DNA of 64,000 nt from NCBI GenBank assembly GCA_003202005.1, contig QJJF01000003.1, positions 372,001 through 436,000 of the forward strand, given 5' to 3'. Every line of letters starts with the position of its first letter. Within the stretch, counting starts at the first letter, position 1. The translations under genes were made by a program, and so were the position numbers. Origin of the DNA: Williamsia faeni (GTDB taxonomy: Bacteria; Actinomycetota; Actinomycetes; Mycobacteriales; Mycobacteriaceae). Shown here piece by piece: positions 20,575-29,109 of this stretch. Under the pieces are notes generated by a model. That model saw only the letters and a program-made list of their open reading frames with translations. It was not told the DNA's origin and ran no database searches.

Positions 20575-21171
20575 TCAGGCGTCGACGGTCACCGCGTGGT
20601 CGACCAGGATCGCCACTGCCGCACGAAGGGTCTCGACGACCTCGGGAACGTCGGCGACGGCCCTGCCTTCCAGGCTTCCGATCGCCAGGTGCAGGTCGAC
20701 GTCCTCGACAACCTTGCCGCCGGCGATGCCCACCGAGCGGGCGGTGTCGGCGTGTGACCACTTGCCGCCGTACTGCGCGAGGGCCGCACCGAGCACACCC
20801 ACGGGCTTGCCGCTGATCGCACCGGAACCGTAGGGACGCGAGAGCCAGTCGATCGCGTTCTTGAGCACGGCGGGGATGGTGCCGTTGTATTCCGGGGTGG
20901 CGATCAGGAGCGCATCGACGCCGGCCACGGCGTCACGCAGCCGGGTCACTGTCTCGTCGACCTGATCGGTGTCGAGGTCCTCGTTGTAGAAGGGCAGCTT
21001 CTCCAGTCCGCTGTACAACGCGACCTCGACACTGGCGGGCGCATTGTCCGCCGCAACCTGGGCGAGCACCCGGTTGACGGAATCGCGCCGCAGACTTCCC
21101 ACCAGAACCAGAACCTTTGCGGTGGCGCCAGACGCCTTGTTCGTATCAGTAGCGTTGTCGGTCAAGGTCAC
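20575..21171 (-). CDS. NADPH-dependent FMN reductase-family protein (Rv3054c-like)
   Basis: A 198-residue flavodoxin-like reductase. Hallmarks: VLVLVGSLRRDSVNRVLAQ (phosphate-binding loop), LLIATPEYNGTIPAVLKNAIDW (the PEYNG flavin motif) and KPVGVLGAALAQYGG. Family members transfer electrons from NAD(P)H to FMN, quinones or azo compounds. The start is GTG at 21171. It is divergent from a TetR regulator, the Rv3054c/Rv3055 arrangement, so TetR probably represses it. Confidence 0.88.
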   Translation of the reverse strand: MTLTDNATDTNKASGATAKVLVLVGSLRRDSVNRVLAQVAADNAPASVEVALYSGLEKLPFYNEDLDTDQVDETVTRLRDAVAGVDALLIATPEYNGTIPAVLKNAIDWLSRPYGSGAISGKPVGVLGAALAQYGGKWSHADTARSVGIAGGKVVEDVDLHLAIGSLEGRAVADVPEVVETLRAAVAILVDHAVTVDA

Positions 21172-21269
21172 TCCCTATTCGTTTCTGCAGCTAATTGCCA
21201 AACCTACTCAGGTTAACCGGACCGCAGTCCGAAACTATTCCCGATGTGGCTACCGTTACAGTCAGTGCT

Positions 21270-21995
21270 GTGTCCACGCCCCCTCGGCACCCGGCCCCGG
21301 GTGCAGACCAGCAGCAATCTGGCACACCTGTCGGCGCACTACCTCTGCTGACGACGCCGCCACCGACTCCCCTGCGGCGCCCGACTGGGCCATCGCTCGT
21401 CGCGCCGGCCGAGTCGGAGCGCGCGGACGCCGCCCGCAATCGCCAACTCCTGCTCGAAGCAGCCACCCGGCTCATCGATCGCCATGGTGCATCCGCCGTC
21501 ACGATGGACGCCGTGGCGAAGGAGGCAGGTGTCGGCAAGGGCACGGTCTTCCGCCGTTTCGGCAATAGATCCGGACTCATGATCGCGCTGCTCGATCACT
21601 CCGAGTCCCAGTTGCAGCAGGCCTTCCTGAGCGGACCCGCTCCGCTCGGCCCCGGCGCCCCCGGCGAAAAGGTCGACCCGCTCGACCGGCTCATCGCCTA
21701 CGGACGCGCACGGCTGACAACCGCCGCCGCCCACCTCGATATTCTCTTGGAAGCCGAAGAAGGTGGCCCCCAACGATTTCGGCACCCCACCCGCATCGTG
21801 TCGGTCATCCACACAAGGACACTGCTCCAGGCCATGGGCTTTCACGGCAACCTCGAGTTGATGTGCATCGCGGTGCTCGCTCCGCTGGACCCACCGGCCA
21901 TCTATCACCTGCATCACCACGACCACATGCCGTTCGACCAGATCGCCGATCAGTGGGAATCCCTGGTCCGGTCACTGCAGCCCACGAAGGGCTGA
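21270..21995 (+). CDS. TetR-family regulator (Rv3055-like)
   Basis: A one-domain helix-turn-helix regulator. The DNA-binding region is NRQLLLEAATRLIDRHGASAVTMDAVAKEAGVGKGTVFRRFGNRSGL (given here as its landmarks LIDRHGASAVTM and GVGKGTVFRRFGNR). A proline-rich, low-complexity leader precedes it. The frame is open from a TTG at 21195, which would leave only 23 bp for a divergent promoter; I chose the GTG at 21270, giving 241 residues, with modest confidence. The C-terminal ligand domain ends in a His-rich YHLHHHDHMPF segment. Confidence 0.82.
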   Translation: MSTPPRHPAPGADQQQSGTPVGALPLLTTPPPTPLRRPTGPSLVAPAESERADAARNRQLLLEAATRLIDRHGASAVTMDAVAKEAGVGKGTVFRRFGNRSGLMIALLDHSESQLQQAFLSGPAPLGPGAPGEKVDPLDRLIAYGRARLTTAAAHLDILLEAEEGGPQRFRHPTRIVSVIHTRTLLQAMGFHGNLELMCIAVLAPLDPPAIYHLHHHDHMPFDQIADQWESLVRSLQPTKG

Positions 21996-22011
21996 ACCAC
22001 GTTCGGCCGGT

Positions 22012-23460
22012 TCAGTTCTCGGGTGCGCCGATCTGTGTCCCGGCGAGGTCGGGCGCCATCCCGTCGTGCGACACCAGCGCATTGCTCTGCGACAGAGTCG
22101 GCCCCCTGGCCAGCAATGAGACGATCGACCACGGTGCCGGGACCGGGCTGTCCCCCAACCCGAGGGCAATACCCGTGTTCTGATCCGGGACACCGAATCT
22201 CACACCCGAATCACTCACGTAGAACAGCGATTCCGCGCGTGTGCTGTCCGGTTCCGAACCGGTGACGCGGATGTAATGCCCGCGGCCCGGTTCGACGAAC
22301 ACCGCGTCGAGTCCGGCACCGGGTCCATCGGCTCCGGCCAGTACCACTGGCGCTTCTTTCGAACCGAGCGGCAACGTCGATCCGAGGAGCACGCTCTGTA
22401 CCGCCTGGTGATCGTCCTTCGACCGCACCCACGCGCTGCACAACACCGGGTCGGCATCGACGTCGGTCAGTACCGGCGTCACCGAAGGGAAGTCCGATAC
22501 CGGCAATTCGTCGATGGTGTCGACACCGGTCAGCGCACCCGGACCCATCGTCGGGACAGTGCCACCACCGGCCGTGTCGGCTTGCCTGATGACCTCGGCA
22601 GCCACCTCACCGACCTGCTGGACACCCCGTCCCAGTGCGACGTAGTAGGTCGTCGCACCCGACAGGCCCGTCACCTTGATCACCGTTCCGACGGAGATGT
22701 CGTCGCCCAGCGCCGACGGCGTTCCCGCACCCGAGATCGCCGGAACCACAATGGGTTCGACCTCAGGCAGGGAATTGAGCAAGCCCGGGCTCACCGTTCG
22801 CACCGGCGCCCCGTCGATGCCCAGCGCACGCCGCACCGGAACACTGCCGGTATCGACCCGTGCCCGCTTCCCGTCGAAGATGAGATAGGTGTCGTCACCG
22901 GCGGTGACCAGGGAGGCATCGCCCGTCGTCGCCGCCCTCACCCGGTCGCCGAGTTCGGGCTCTCCGGCGACGACCGTGGTGACTGCGGCATCATCGGACA
23001 CCATGTCGCAAACCGTCCACTGTGAAGTGTCGGCGGACAGCGGTCCCGGCAATGCCGGTGGCGCACCGGGTATCCCGAGCAACGGTCCCCGCGGGTACCC
23101 CGTGAGCTTCTTCTCGGCGATGGATTTCGGCGACTCGTCGCTGCCGCTGATCAACCGGGCGGACGCAAGATTGAGAACCGGATGCAATCGGCCGTCGACC
23201 ACGACATACATCGCGCCGGCCGTCTTGCTCACGATTATCTTCGAGTCCCCCACGGTGCCTTGCGGTTTGATGAGTCCGTAGACGCCGAATCCGGCGAGCA
23301 CCAGCAACGCCAGCACGAGCCCGACCACCAGCGAACGGAACTGTGACCGCATCGGATCGTGCAACATCCGTACATCACGCCGGATCAGCGCGTGCTCGAG
23401 TCGGCGCAGCAAAAAGCGGTAGCCGTTGACCTGAGCCTTTGTCGTCAATTGAGCAGGCAA
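22012..23460 (-). CDS. eccB: Type VII secretion (ESX) core protein EccB
   Basis: A 482-residue single-pass membrane protein of the ESX core complex with a large periplasmic domain. The N-terminus PAQLTTKAQVNGYRFLLRR and HALIRRDVRMLHDPMR is the EccB signature; one transmembrane helix follows (LVLALLVLAGFGVYGLI, about residues 46-62), then PQGTVGDSKIIVSKTAGAMY and repeats of the periplasmic fold. The start is the TTG at 23460 behind a G-rich ribosome site; upstream in-frame sequence to 23535 is unlike the family. It is divergent from eccE across 107 bp. No EccC, EccD, MycP, EsxA/B or PE/PPE gene is in the window. Confidence 0.9.
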   Translation of the reverse strand: MPAQLTTKAQVNGYRFLLRRLEHALIRRDVRMLHDPMRSQFRSLVVGLVLALLVLAGFGVYGLIKPQGTVGDSKIIVSKTAGAMYVVVDGRLHPVLNLASARLISGSDESPKSIAEKKLTGYPRGPLLGIPGAPPALPGPLSADTSQWTVCDMVSDDAAVTTVVAGEPELGDRVRAATTGDASLVTAGDDTYLIFDGKRARVDTGSVPVRRALGIDGAPVRTVSPGLLNSLPEVEPIVVPAISGAGTPSALGDDISVGTVIKVTGLSGATTYYVALGRGVQQVGEVAAEVIRQADTAGGGTVPTMGPGALTGVDTIDELPVSDFPSVTPVLTDVDADPVLCSAWVRSKDDHQAVQSVLLGSTLPLGSKEAPVVLAGADGPGAGLDAVFVEPGRGHYIRVTGSEPDSTRAESLFYVSDSGVRFGVPDQNTGIALGLGDSPVPAPWSIVSLLARGPTLSQSNALVSHDGMAPDLAGTQIGAPEN

Positions 23461-23503
23461 AACATCCCCCCAGTCCTCCCGCGGTGTAGCGTATAGCAGC
23501 ATT

Positions 23504-23529
23504 GAGCGCCGGGGGTACGTCCGGCGCTC
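23504..23529. promoter_or_regulatory. Inverted repeat between eccB and eccE
   Basis: GAGCGCCGG (23504-23512) and CCGGCGCTC (23521-23529) are perfect complements with an 8-nt loop in the 107-bp divergent promoter region. It could be an operator for both genes. A TATACG -10-like element for eccB lies close by on the minus strand. Confidence 0.45.
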
Positions 23530-23567
23530 GACCATTGGATCGGGGCCGATGGCTGTGGGGGGAATTC

Positions 23568-25238
23568 ATGACTGTTGTGGTCGCGATCGAGCTGTTGATC
23601 GCCGGCGCGCTGGTGCTCGCGTATGACAACGGCCCGCTGTGGTGGACTGCGCTGATCGCCGCTGTGCTCTTGTCGGCGATGCTGGTGTCACCGCCTGGCC
23701 GGACATCGGTGGCGCGGTTGTCGATGTTGCGGTTCGGACTATGGCGTCGACGCCTTCTGCGGGGATCCGAACCGGACGGATCCAGGCCGGACCAGGCACC
23801 CTTCGATATCCCGGTCCCTGACGAGACACCCATCGGAGCCCGCTGGGACGGCACCTCCCTGATCACCGTTCTGCGGATCGACACTCCGCCGCCGACAATC
23901 GCGTTGCTCAACCCGGGTGTCCCGACCACCGGGATTGCGGGCATCCCGCTGACGGCGCTCGCCGAGAGTGTTCGCCAGTTCGACATCGAACTCGAATCGA
24001 TCGACGTCATCAGCCACGGCATCCGTTCGCATGGCGCCGGCCGTGTGGCGCAGGTCTACCTGCGCACGCTGGGCCCGCTCCCGGCCACGGCCTACCGGTC
24101 GGTGCTGGTGGTCCTTCGCCTCGATCCCTCCCGATGTCCGGAGGCGGTGGCCCGCCGCGGCGGCGGGTCCGAGGGCGCACTGCGCACCGCGCTCGTCGCC
24201 ACCCGCCGGGTCGCCAACCGGATCGGTGGCCGCGGGCTGTCGACAACCGCATTGACCGGGGCGGAGATCACCGCAGCGACAACTCAACTCGCTCACGGAG
24301 CCGGCGGCGGCGAGGTCTCCGAACGCTGGGAGTCGGTGTCGGTCGGCCGACTGCAGATGTCCACGTTTGCGGTCTCCCCCGAACATCTCGCGCGCACTCT
24401 CGACGAGGTGTGGGCGGTGCCGTCGGTGTCGACGACCGTCACCACCCGACTTCGGCCGACCGCGGAAGGGGAAATCTCCCTGCGAACCCTGGTCAGGTTC
24501 AACACGATCATCACCGAACACACCCCGATCAGTGGGCCGCCGATCGAGGGACTCATCCCTCTCCATGGCCGTCAGCGCGCCGCCCTGGCCGCGAGCCTGC
24601 CCGTCGGGCCTGCCGACCGACTGCCGCCGATCTCCGAACACGCCGTCGCCGCAGACGATCTGACCCGCGTCTTCCTGGCCGCTGCGGGTTGTGGCCAGCT
24701 CATCGGCGCCGATCACAACGGACGCGCGGTGGCGGTCGATCTACTCGGTGGGCGCCCGCATCGCATTTCGATCGCGGGCGGACTGCACCTCGCCCAGCAG
24801 GTACTCCTGCGGGCCATCGGAGTCGGTGCCCGCGTGCTGATCTACAGCGACCGGCCCGCCGACTGGCAGCAATTCGTGACCGCGGTGGGCGATCCCGGAC
24901 TCGTGGCCCTGGCCGGTGGGCGCGTCTTTCCGGGGCACTTCACGGTGGCGATGTTCGACGGTCTCACCCCGGCCACGGTGGATACGCCGACGACCGTCAT
25001 CCTGGTACCCCCCGGCACCCACACCGAGCCGGCCGATATCCGGCTCGTCCAGAATCATGCTGCCCCCCAGGACATCTGGATCTCGACACCAGGTGGTTCG
25101 GCGATGGTCACCATGGTGGCAACCGGAGATGAGATCAGTTTCATCGGAAGCAGCCTGCCCTCGACCAACGCCGCCCGGGCATCGGGTGGCCCAGCGCCCG
25201 AGCGGGATGCTGCCGTCGGGGCCGCACCGGACTACTGA
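23568..25238 (+). CDS. eccE: Type VII secretion (ESX) protein EccE
   Basis: A 556-residue protein with two N-terminal transmembrane helices (TVVVAIELLIAGALVLAY and ALIAAVLLSAMLVSPPG) and a large soluble region, the layout of EccE, which sits at the edge of the ESX membrane complex. The segments YVRTLGP-like VYLRTLGPLP and RVANRIGGRGLSTTALTGAEI match the family. The start is ATG at 23568 after GGGGGGA; an in-frame TTG at 23502 is less likely. The C-terminus is Pro/Ala-rich and overlaps the convergent manA stop by 7 bp. EccE identity is less certain than EccB but is supported by the pairing. Confidence 0.82.
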   Translation: MTVVVAIELLIAGALVLAYDNGPLWWTALIAAVLLSAMLVSPPGRTSVARLSMLRFGLWRRRLLRGSEPDGSRPDQAPFDIPVPDETPIGARWDGTSLITVLRIDTPPPTIALLNPGVPTTGIAGIPLTALAESVRQFDIELESIDVISHGIRSHGAGRVAQVYLRTLGPLPATAYRSVLVVLRLDPSRCPEAVARRGGGSEGALRTALVATRRVANRIGGRGLSTTALTGAEITAATTQLAHGAGGGEVSERWESVSVGRLQMSTFAVSPEHLARTLDEVWAVPSVSTTVTTRLRPTAEGEISLRTLVRFNTIITEHTPISGPPIEGLIPLHGRQRAALAASLPVGPADRLPPISEHAVAADDLTRVFLAAAGCGQLIGADHNGRAVAVDLLGGRPHRISIAGGLHLAQQVLLRAIGVGARVLIYSDRPADWQQFVTAVGDPGLVALAGGRVFPGHFTVAMFDGLTPATVDTPTTVILVPPGTHTEPADIRLVQNHAAPQDIWISTPGGSAMVTMVATGDEISFIGSSLPSTNAARASGGPAPERDAAVGAAPDY

Positions 25239-26467
25239 CCGGGGACCAGAGCCCGGAAGAAAATGCTTCGTGCGCTGCCGGCGTGCACCACGACGTCCGG
25301 ATCGCAGTCGGCCAGCCACACCGCCTGGCCCTGCGGGACCAGCAGACTGGTGCCCGCTCCCCGCAACTCGATCGCACCGGACGTGCACAGCAGGATCTGT
25401 GGCCCGGGAACATCGAACAGAATCGATGACGGCTTGTGGATGCCGGTGCCGTCGAGTTCGACCATCGACAACCGGAACTCCGAAATCGGTGTCTGGTAGA
25501 TCAACTCGGCATTGAGTGTGTGCATCGTCGGGGTGACCTCGGACCGCGAGACGGGCGTGAAATCGAGGACCCGGAGCAGTTCGGGCACATCCACGTGTTT
25601 CGGTGTCAGACCACCCCGCAAGACGTTGTCGGAACTGGCCATCACCTCGACAGCGGTACCGCCCAGGTAGGAATGCAGGTTGCCGGCGGGCAGGAACAGG
25701 CCCTCGCCGGGACGCAACGAGATCCGGTTGAGCAGCAATACGGCCAGCACGCCCGAGTCGGCCGGATAGTTCTCACCGATCTCCAGAAATGTCCGGACCT
25801 CGGCCGCGAACTGACCGTTCCCGGACGACGCCAGATATGCGATGGCCCCGTCGATGACCGCCGGGATCAGAGTTGCCAGCGCCGACTCCGGAAGGGTGAT
25901 CCAGGTGGTGAACAACGCCCGCAGGCCCTGCGAATCAGGTTGTCCCGCCAGCATTCCGAGGTAGGCGTCGAGTTCGGGCACTTGCAGTGCCCGCAGCAGG
26001 TCGACGGTCTCGGCGACATTGCGGAAACCGGCCAGCAGCTCGAACTCGGTGATGGCCACGACCAATTCGGGTTTGTGATTGTCGTCGCGGTAGTTGCGGT
26101 TGGGCGCACCCACCTCGACTCCCTGGGCATTCTCCCGGGCAAATCCGTCTTTGGCCTGCTCCAGGCTCGGATGGGCCTGCAACGACAATGGTTCATCTGC
26201 CGCAAGGACTTTCACCAGGAAGGGCAGCCGGCCCCGATATCGGTCTGCGCACGCGCCACCGAGCTGACCACGCGGATCCGCATCGACCACATCGAGCAGG
26301 GTTTGGTCGTCCGACCCGCCGCCGGCCCGTGCCGGAGCCGCCGGGTGTGCACCGAACCAGAGCTCGGCCTCCGGATGCGGGCTCGGCGTCGGGAGTCCAC
26401 GCAATTCCGCGAGCGCGGTTCGGGAACCCCAGGCGTATGGCCTGATCACACCGTCGAGCAAGTGCAT
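25232..26467 (-). CDS. manA: Mannose-6-phosphate isomerase, class I
   Basis: A 411-residue zinc enzyme interconverting fructose-6-P and mannose-6-P. Motifs: N-terminal VIRPYAWGS, ELWFGAHPAAP, LKVLAADEPLSLQAHPS (VKVLAADEPLSLQAHP), NHKPELVVAITEFELLAGFR and GEGLFLPAGNLHSYLGG. It provides mannose-6-P for GDP-mannose and hence mannosyl lipids and glycans. The ATG overlaps the preceding gene's stop by one base (TGATG). Matches Rv3255c. Confidence 0.94.
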   Translation of the reverse strand: MHLLDGVIRPYAWGSRTALAELRGLPTPSPHPEAELWFGAHPAAPARAGGGSDDQTLLDVVDADPRGQLGGACADRYRGRLPFLVKVLAADEPLSLQAHPSLEQAKDGFARENAQGVEVGAPNRNYRDDNHKPELVVAITEFELLAGFRNVAETVDLLRALQVPELDAYLGMLAGQPDSQGLRALFTTWITLPESALATLIPAVIDGAIAYLASSGNGQFAAEVRTFLEIGENYPADSGVLAVLLLNRISLRPGEGLFLPAGNLHSYLGGTAVEVMASSDNVLRGGLTPKHVDVPELLRVLDFTPVSRSEVTPTMHTLNAELIYQTPISEFRLSMVELDGTGIHKPSSILFDVPGPQILLCTSGAIELRGAGTSLLVPQGQAVWLADCDPDVVVHAGSARSIFFRALVPGQ

Positions 26468-27567
26468 CAGCGGCTACCGACCAACCGCAGGTAGGCCGCG
26501 GCCATATCGGCGCGTAAGGCGAGAATCATCAGAGGCACAAGGTCTTCCATCCCCGAACCCCTGGGCTGGGGCTCGGCGGAGGACTGCTCGGCGGGACCAC
26601 TGGTGCGGACGTCGACGTCGGTAAGCGAAGCGGTCAGGCGGCGCACCAGCCACTCCCGATCCGGGGTGGTCAGGACCTGCACGCGAATCGGTTCACGCGG
26701 TATCGGACCGTCGATCTCGACGTCATGAAAGATCGGATCGTAGTCTGACGGCATGGTGCCACCGTACCCCGCCGACAGCGTCCCCGCCGCGACCACCTCA
26801 CCCAGATCCGTTGCGGTACTGACGACTCCGGCACCGGCAAAAATCGCGCGGGACGCGTGCACCGCGACGACCATCCCGGCTGCGGTATCCCCTGTCCACA
26901 CGGTTCTGCGATCCGCAACTCGTACCGCGAGTTCCTTGGCGGCGTTGTGGAACAGCTCATGGCCGGGATGGTTTCCGGCGGCTTCGGTATCCAGCTCGTC
27001 GGCCATCGCCGACAGGTCCGGGTGCCGGCCCTCGAACCGCACCGCACGCAAAGCGTCGAGCACCGCGAACAGCGCCGCGACGTAATGCGAGAAGCGGTAT
27101 GCGGCGGGGACATGCACGCGTGGTGAGAGATCCACCACCGGACCGACCAGGGCCTCCTGCAACGGTCCCTCGACCGGTCCCGCGACGACAACTTCGGCGC
27201 GACGCCGGCCGGCCCGCGCAGCCGCATCGGCCAGCCGTGGATCACCGGCATCGTCACCGGCGACCACGACCACATCCAGCGGCCCGATCCACGGCGGCAC
27301 CGCGGCGCACTTGATCAGCGGGACATCGATATGCGGGCCGGCCAGCGCCATCACCAGATCCACTGCCCGCCCGGAGGTGCCGTCACCACAGACCACCACC
27401 ACCGCGCGGGGCCGGAGCTGTTCGAGTGGTTCGAGCACGCCTTCGTCCCGGGCCGCGGCCATCGCGCGGCACTGGGCACCGGCCATCGCCGAAGCCGGCA
27501 GCAGACCTTCGACATCGGCGTCGAGCAACGCGGCGACGTCGTCGATTTCGGGCGCTCCGGTCAACAT
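26467..27567 (-). CDS. TobH-like / SIS-fold sugar phosphate isomerase family protein (Rv3256c-like)
   Basis: A 366-residue protein with the SIS-like fold pattern PRAVVVVCGDGTSGRAVDLV, PLDVVVVAGDDAGDPRLADAAARAGRR and the late DYDPIFHDVEIDGP. In actinobacteria this gene always sits between manA and manB (Rv3255c-Rv3257c), and resembles bifunctional phosphoglucose/phosphomannose isomerases, though the catalytic residues are not clear from sequence. It is best called TobH-like with a probable role in hexose phosphate metabolism. Coupled to manA. Confidence 0.8.
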   Translation of the reverse strand: MLTGAPEIDDVAALLDADVEGLLPASAMAGAQCRAMAAARDEGVLEPLEQLRPRAVVVVCGDGTSGRAVDLVMALAGPHIDVPLIKCAAVPPWIGPLDVVVVAGDDAGDPRLADAAARAGRRRAEVVVAGPVEGPLQEALVGPVVDLSPRVHVPAAYRFSHYVAALFAVLDALRAVRFEGRHPDLSAMADELDTEAAGNHPGHELFHNAAKELAVRVADRRTVWTGDTAAGMVVAVHASRAIFAGAGVVSTATDLGEVVAAGTLSAGYGGTMPSDYDPIFHDVEIDGPIPREPIRVQVLTTPDREWLVRRLTASLTDVDVRTSGPAEQSSAEPQPRGSGMEDLVPLMILALRADMAAAYLRLVGSR

Positions 27568-27586
27568 GGGTCCAGCCTAGTGTGAA

Positions 27587-28981
27587 TCAGCCCCGAACGA
27601 CCCCCAGGATTCGTTCGGTCAGTACATTCACCCGTTCGGTCGTCGCCGCCTCGACATTGAGTCGCAGCAGCGGTTCGGTGTTCGACGCCCGCAGGTTGAA
27701 CCACGAACCGTCGGCGAGATCGACCGTCACCCCGTCCATCCGAGTGATGTCGGTGATCTCGTCGGCGAAGTCCGCCAGCACCGCGGCGGTGCGTGCGGCC
27801 TGATCGTCGACCGTCGAGTTGATCTCACCGGAACCGGCGTAGCGCTCATAACGCGCCATCATCTTCGACAGCGGCTGATCGGAGGCCCCGAGAGCGGCCA
27901 GGACATGCATGGCGGCGAGCAGGCCCGAATCGGCGCCCCAGAAGTCCCGGAAGTAGTAGTGAGCCGAATGCTCGCCACCGAATACCGCACCGGTCTCGGC
28001 CATCTGTGCCTTGATGAACGAGTGGCCAACTCTGGTCATCAGGGGCTCACCGCCGAGTTCCCGGACCAGCTCCGGAACCGCCCGCGAGGTGATCAGGTTG
28101 TGAATGACGACACCTCCGGGATTCTTGGCGAGCTCACGCTCGGCAACCAGTGCGGTGACCGCGGACGGAGACACGGGATCGCCCAGTTCATCGACCACAA
28201 AGCACCGGTCGGCGTCACCGTCGAAGGCCAGACCGATGTCGGCCCCGGTGTCCTTCACATAGGCCTGCAGGTCCACCAAATTCTTCGGATCGAGTGGATT
28301 GGCCTCATGATTGGGAAACGTTCCATCGAGCTCGAAGTACAGTGAACGCACGGTGAACCCCTCGGAACCACCCAGGACCACCGGAACTGTGTGACCTCCC
28401 ATGCCATTGCCCGCATCGACGGCGACTGTCAAGTGCCGCAGACCGGAAAGATCGACGAGCTTGTGCAGAAACGCCGCATAGTCCTTCAGTACGTCGCGTT
28501 CGTCCAGCGAACCCCGGGCGACGGGCCCCGCCGTCTCGGCTCCCGGACCCTCGACCAGCTCACGCGAGATGGTCGCCAGACCGCTGTCCTGGCCCACCGG
28601 TTTTGCGCCGGCCCGGCACATCTTGATCCCGTTGTAGCTCGCCGGGTTGTGGCTCGCGGTGAACATCGCGCCCGGCCGGTCGAGATCTCCGGAGGCGAAG
28701 TACAGCTGGTCGGTGGAGGCCAGCCCGATCAGGGTGACGTCGAGCCCCTGATCCAGCGCACCGTCGGCAAACGCCGCGGCGAGTTCCGGGGACGACTCCC
28801 GCATGTCGTGTCCGACCACCATCGCGGTTTGGCCTTCGCCCTTCATCAGGCGTGCAAAGGAAGCTCCCACAGCACGGACGAAATCGGCATCGATCTGCTC
28901 TCCGACAAGCCCTCGAACGTCGTAGGCCTTGATGACGGCACTCACCAGCTCCTGGCTGAAGAGTTGCGCGGGACGTTCCAC
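27587..28981 (-). CDS. manB: Phosphomannomutase/phosphoglucomutase
   Basis: A 464-residue alpha-D-phosphohexomutase moving phosphate between C6 and C1 of mannose or glucose. Four domain motifs in order: KAYDVRGLVG (N-terminus), phosphoserine loop MFTASHNPASYNGIKM, Mg loop LAFDGDADRCFVVDE, sugar loop GGEHSAHYYFRDF (GEHS) and C-terminal phosphate loop RASNTEPLLRLNVEA. The start is GTG at 28981 behind AAGGAG. First gene of the manB-TobH-manA operon (Rv3257c-3255c), supplying mannose-1-P for GDP-mannose. Confidence 0.94.
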   Translation of the reverse strand: MERPAQLFSQELVSAVIKAYDVRGLVGEQIDADFVRAVGASFARLMKGEGQTAMVVGHDMRESSPELAAAFADGALDQGLDVTLIGLASTDQLYFASGDLDRPGAMFTASHNPASYNGIKMCRAGAKPVGQDSGLATISRELVEGPGAETAGPVARGSLDERDVLKDYAAFLHKLVDLSGLRHLTVAVDAGNGMGGHTVPVVLGGSEGFTVRSLYFELDGTFPNHEANPLDPKNLVDLQAYVKDTGADIGLAFDGDADRCFVVDELGDPVSPSAVTALVAERELAKNPGGVVIHNLITSRAVPELVRELGGEPLMTRVGHSFIKAQMAETGAVFGGEHSAHYYFRDFWGADSGLLAAMHVLAALGASDQPLSKMMARYERYAGSGEINSTVDDQAARTAAVLADFADEITDITRMDGVTVDLADGSWFNLRASNTEPLLRLNVEAATTERVNVLTERILGVVRG

Positions 28982-29109
28982 GGGTTGACTCCTTCTCTGT
29001 CAGTACAGATTTACGATCTTGCATACACACCCGCGCGGGCGCAGCCGGTCCATTGCGGTCAGTTCTCGCCGGTGGTCCCGGCAGTCGAGCGCGGGGTCAC
29101 CGCCTAATC

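Noticed and set aside
28982-29109. Extra N-terminal 19 codons for the PAP2 gene from 29053
   Set aside because: The leader has no hydrophobic or conserved segment and the ATG at 29110 starts the usual protein.
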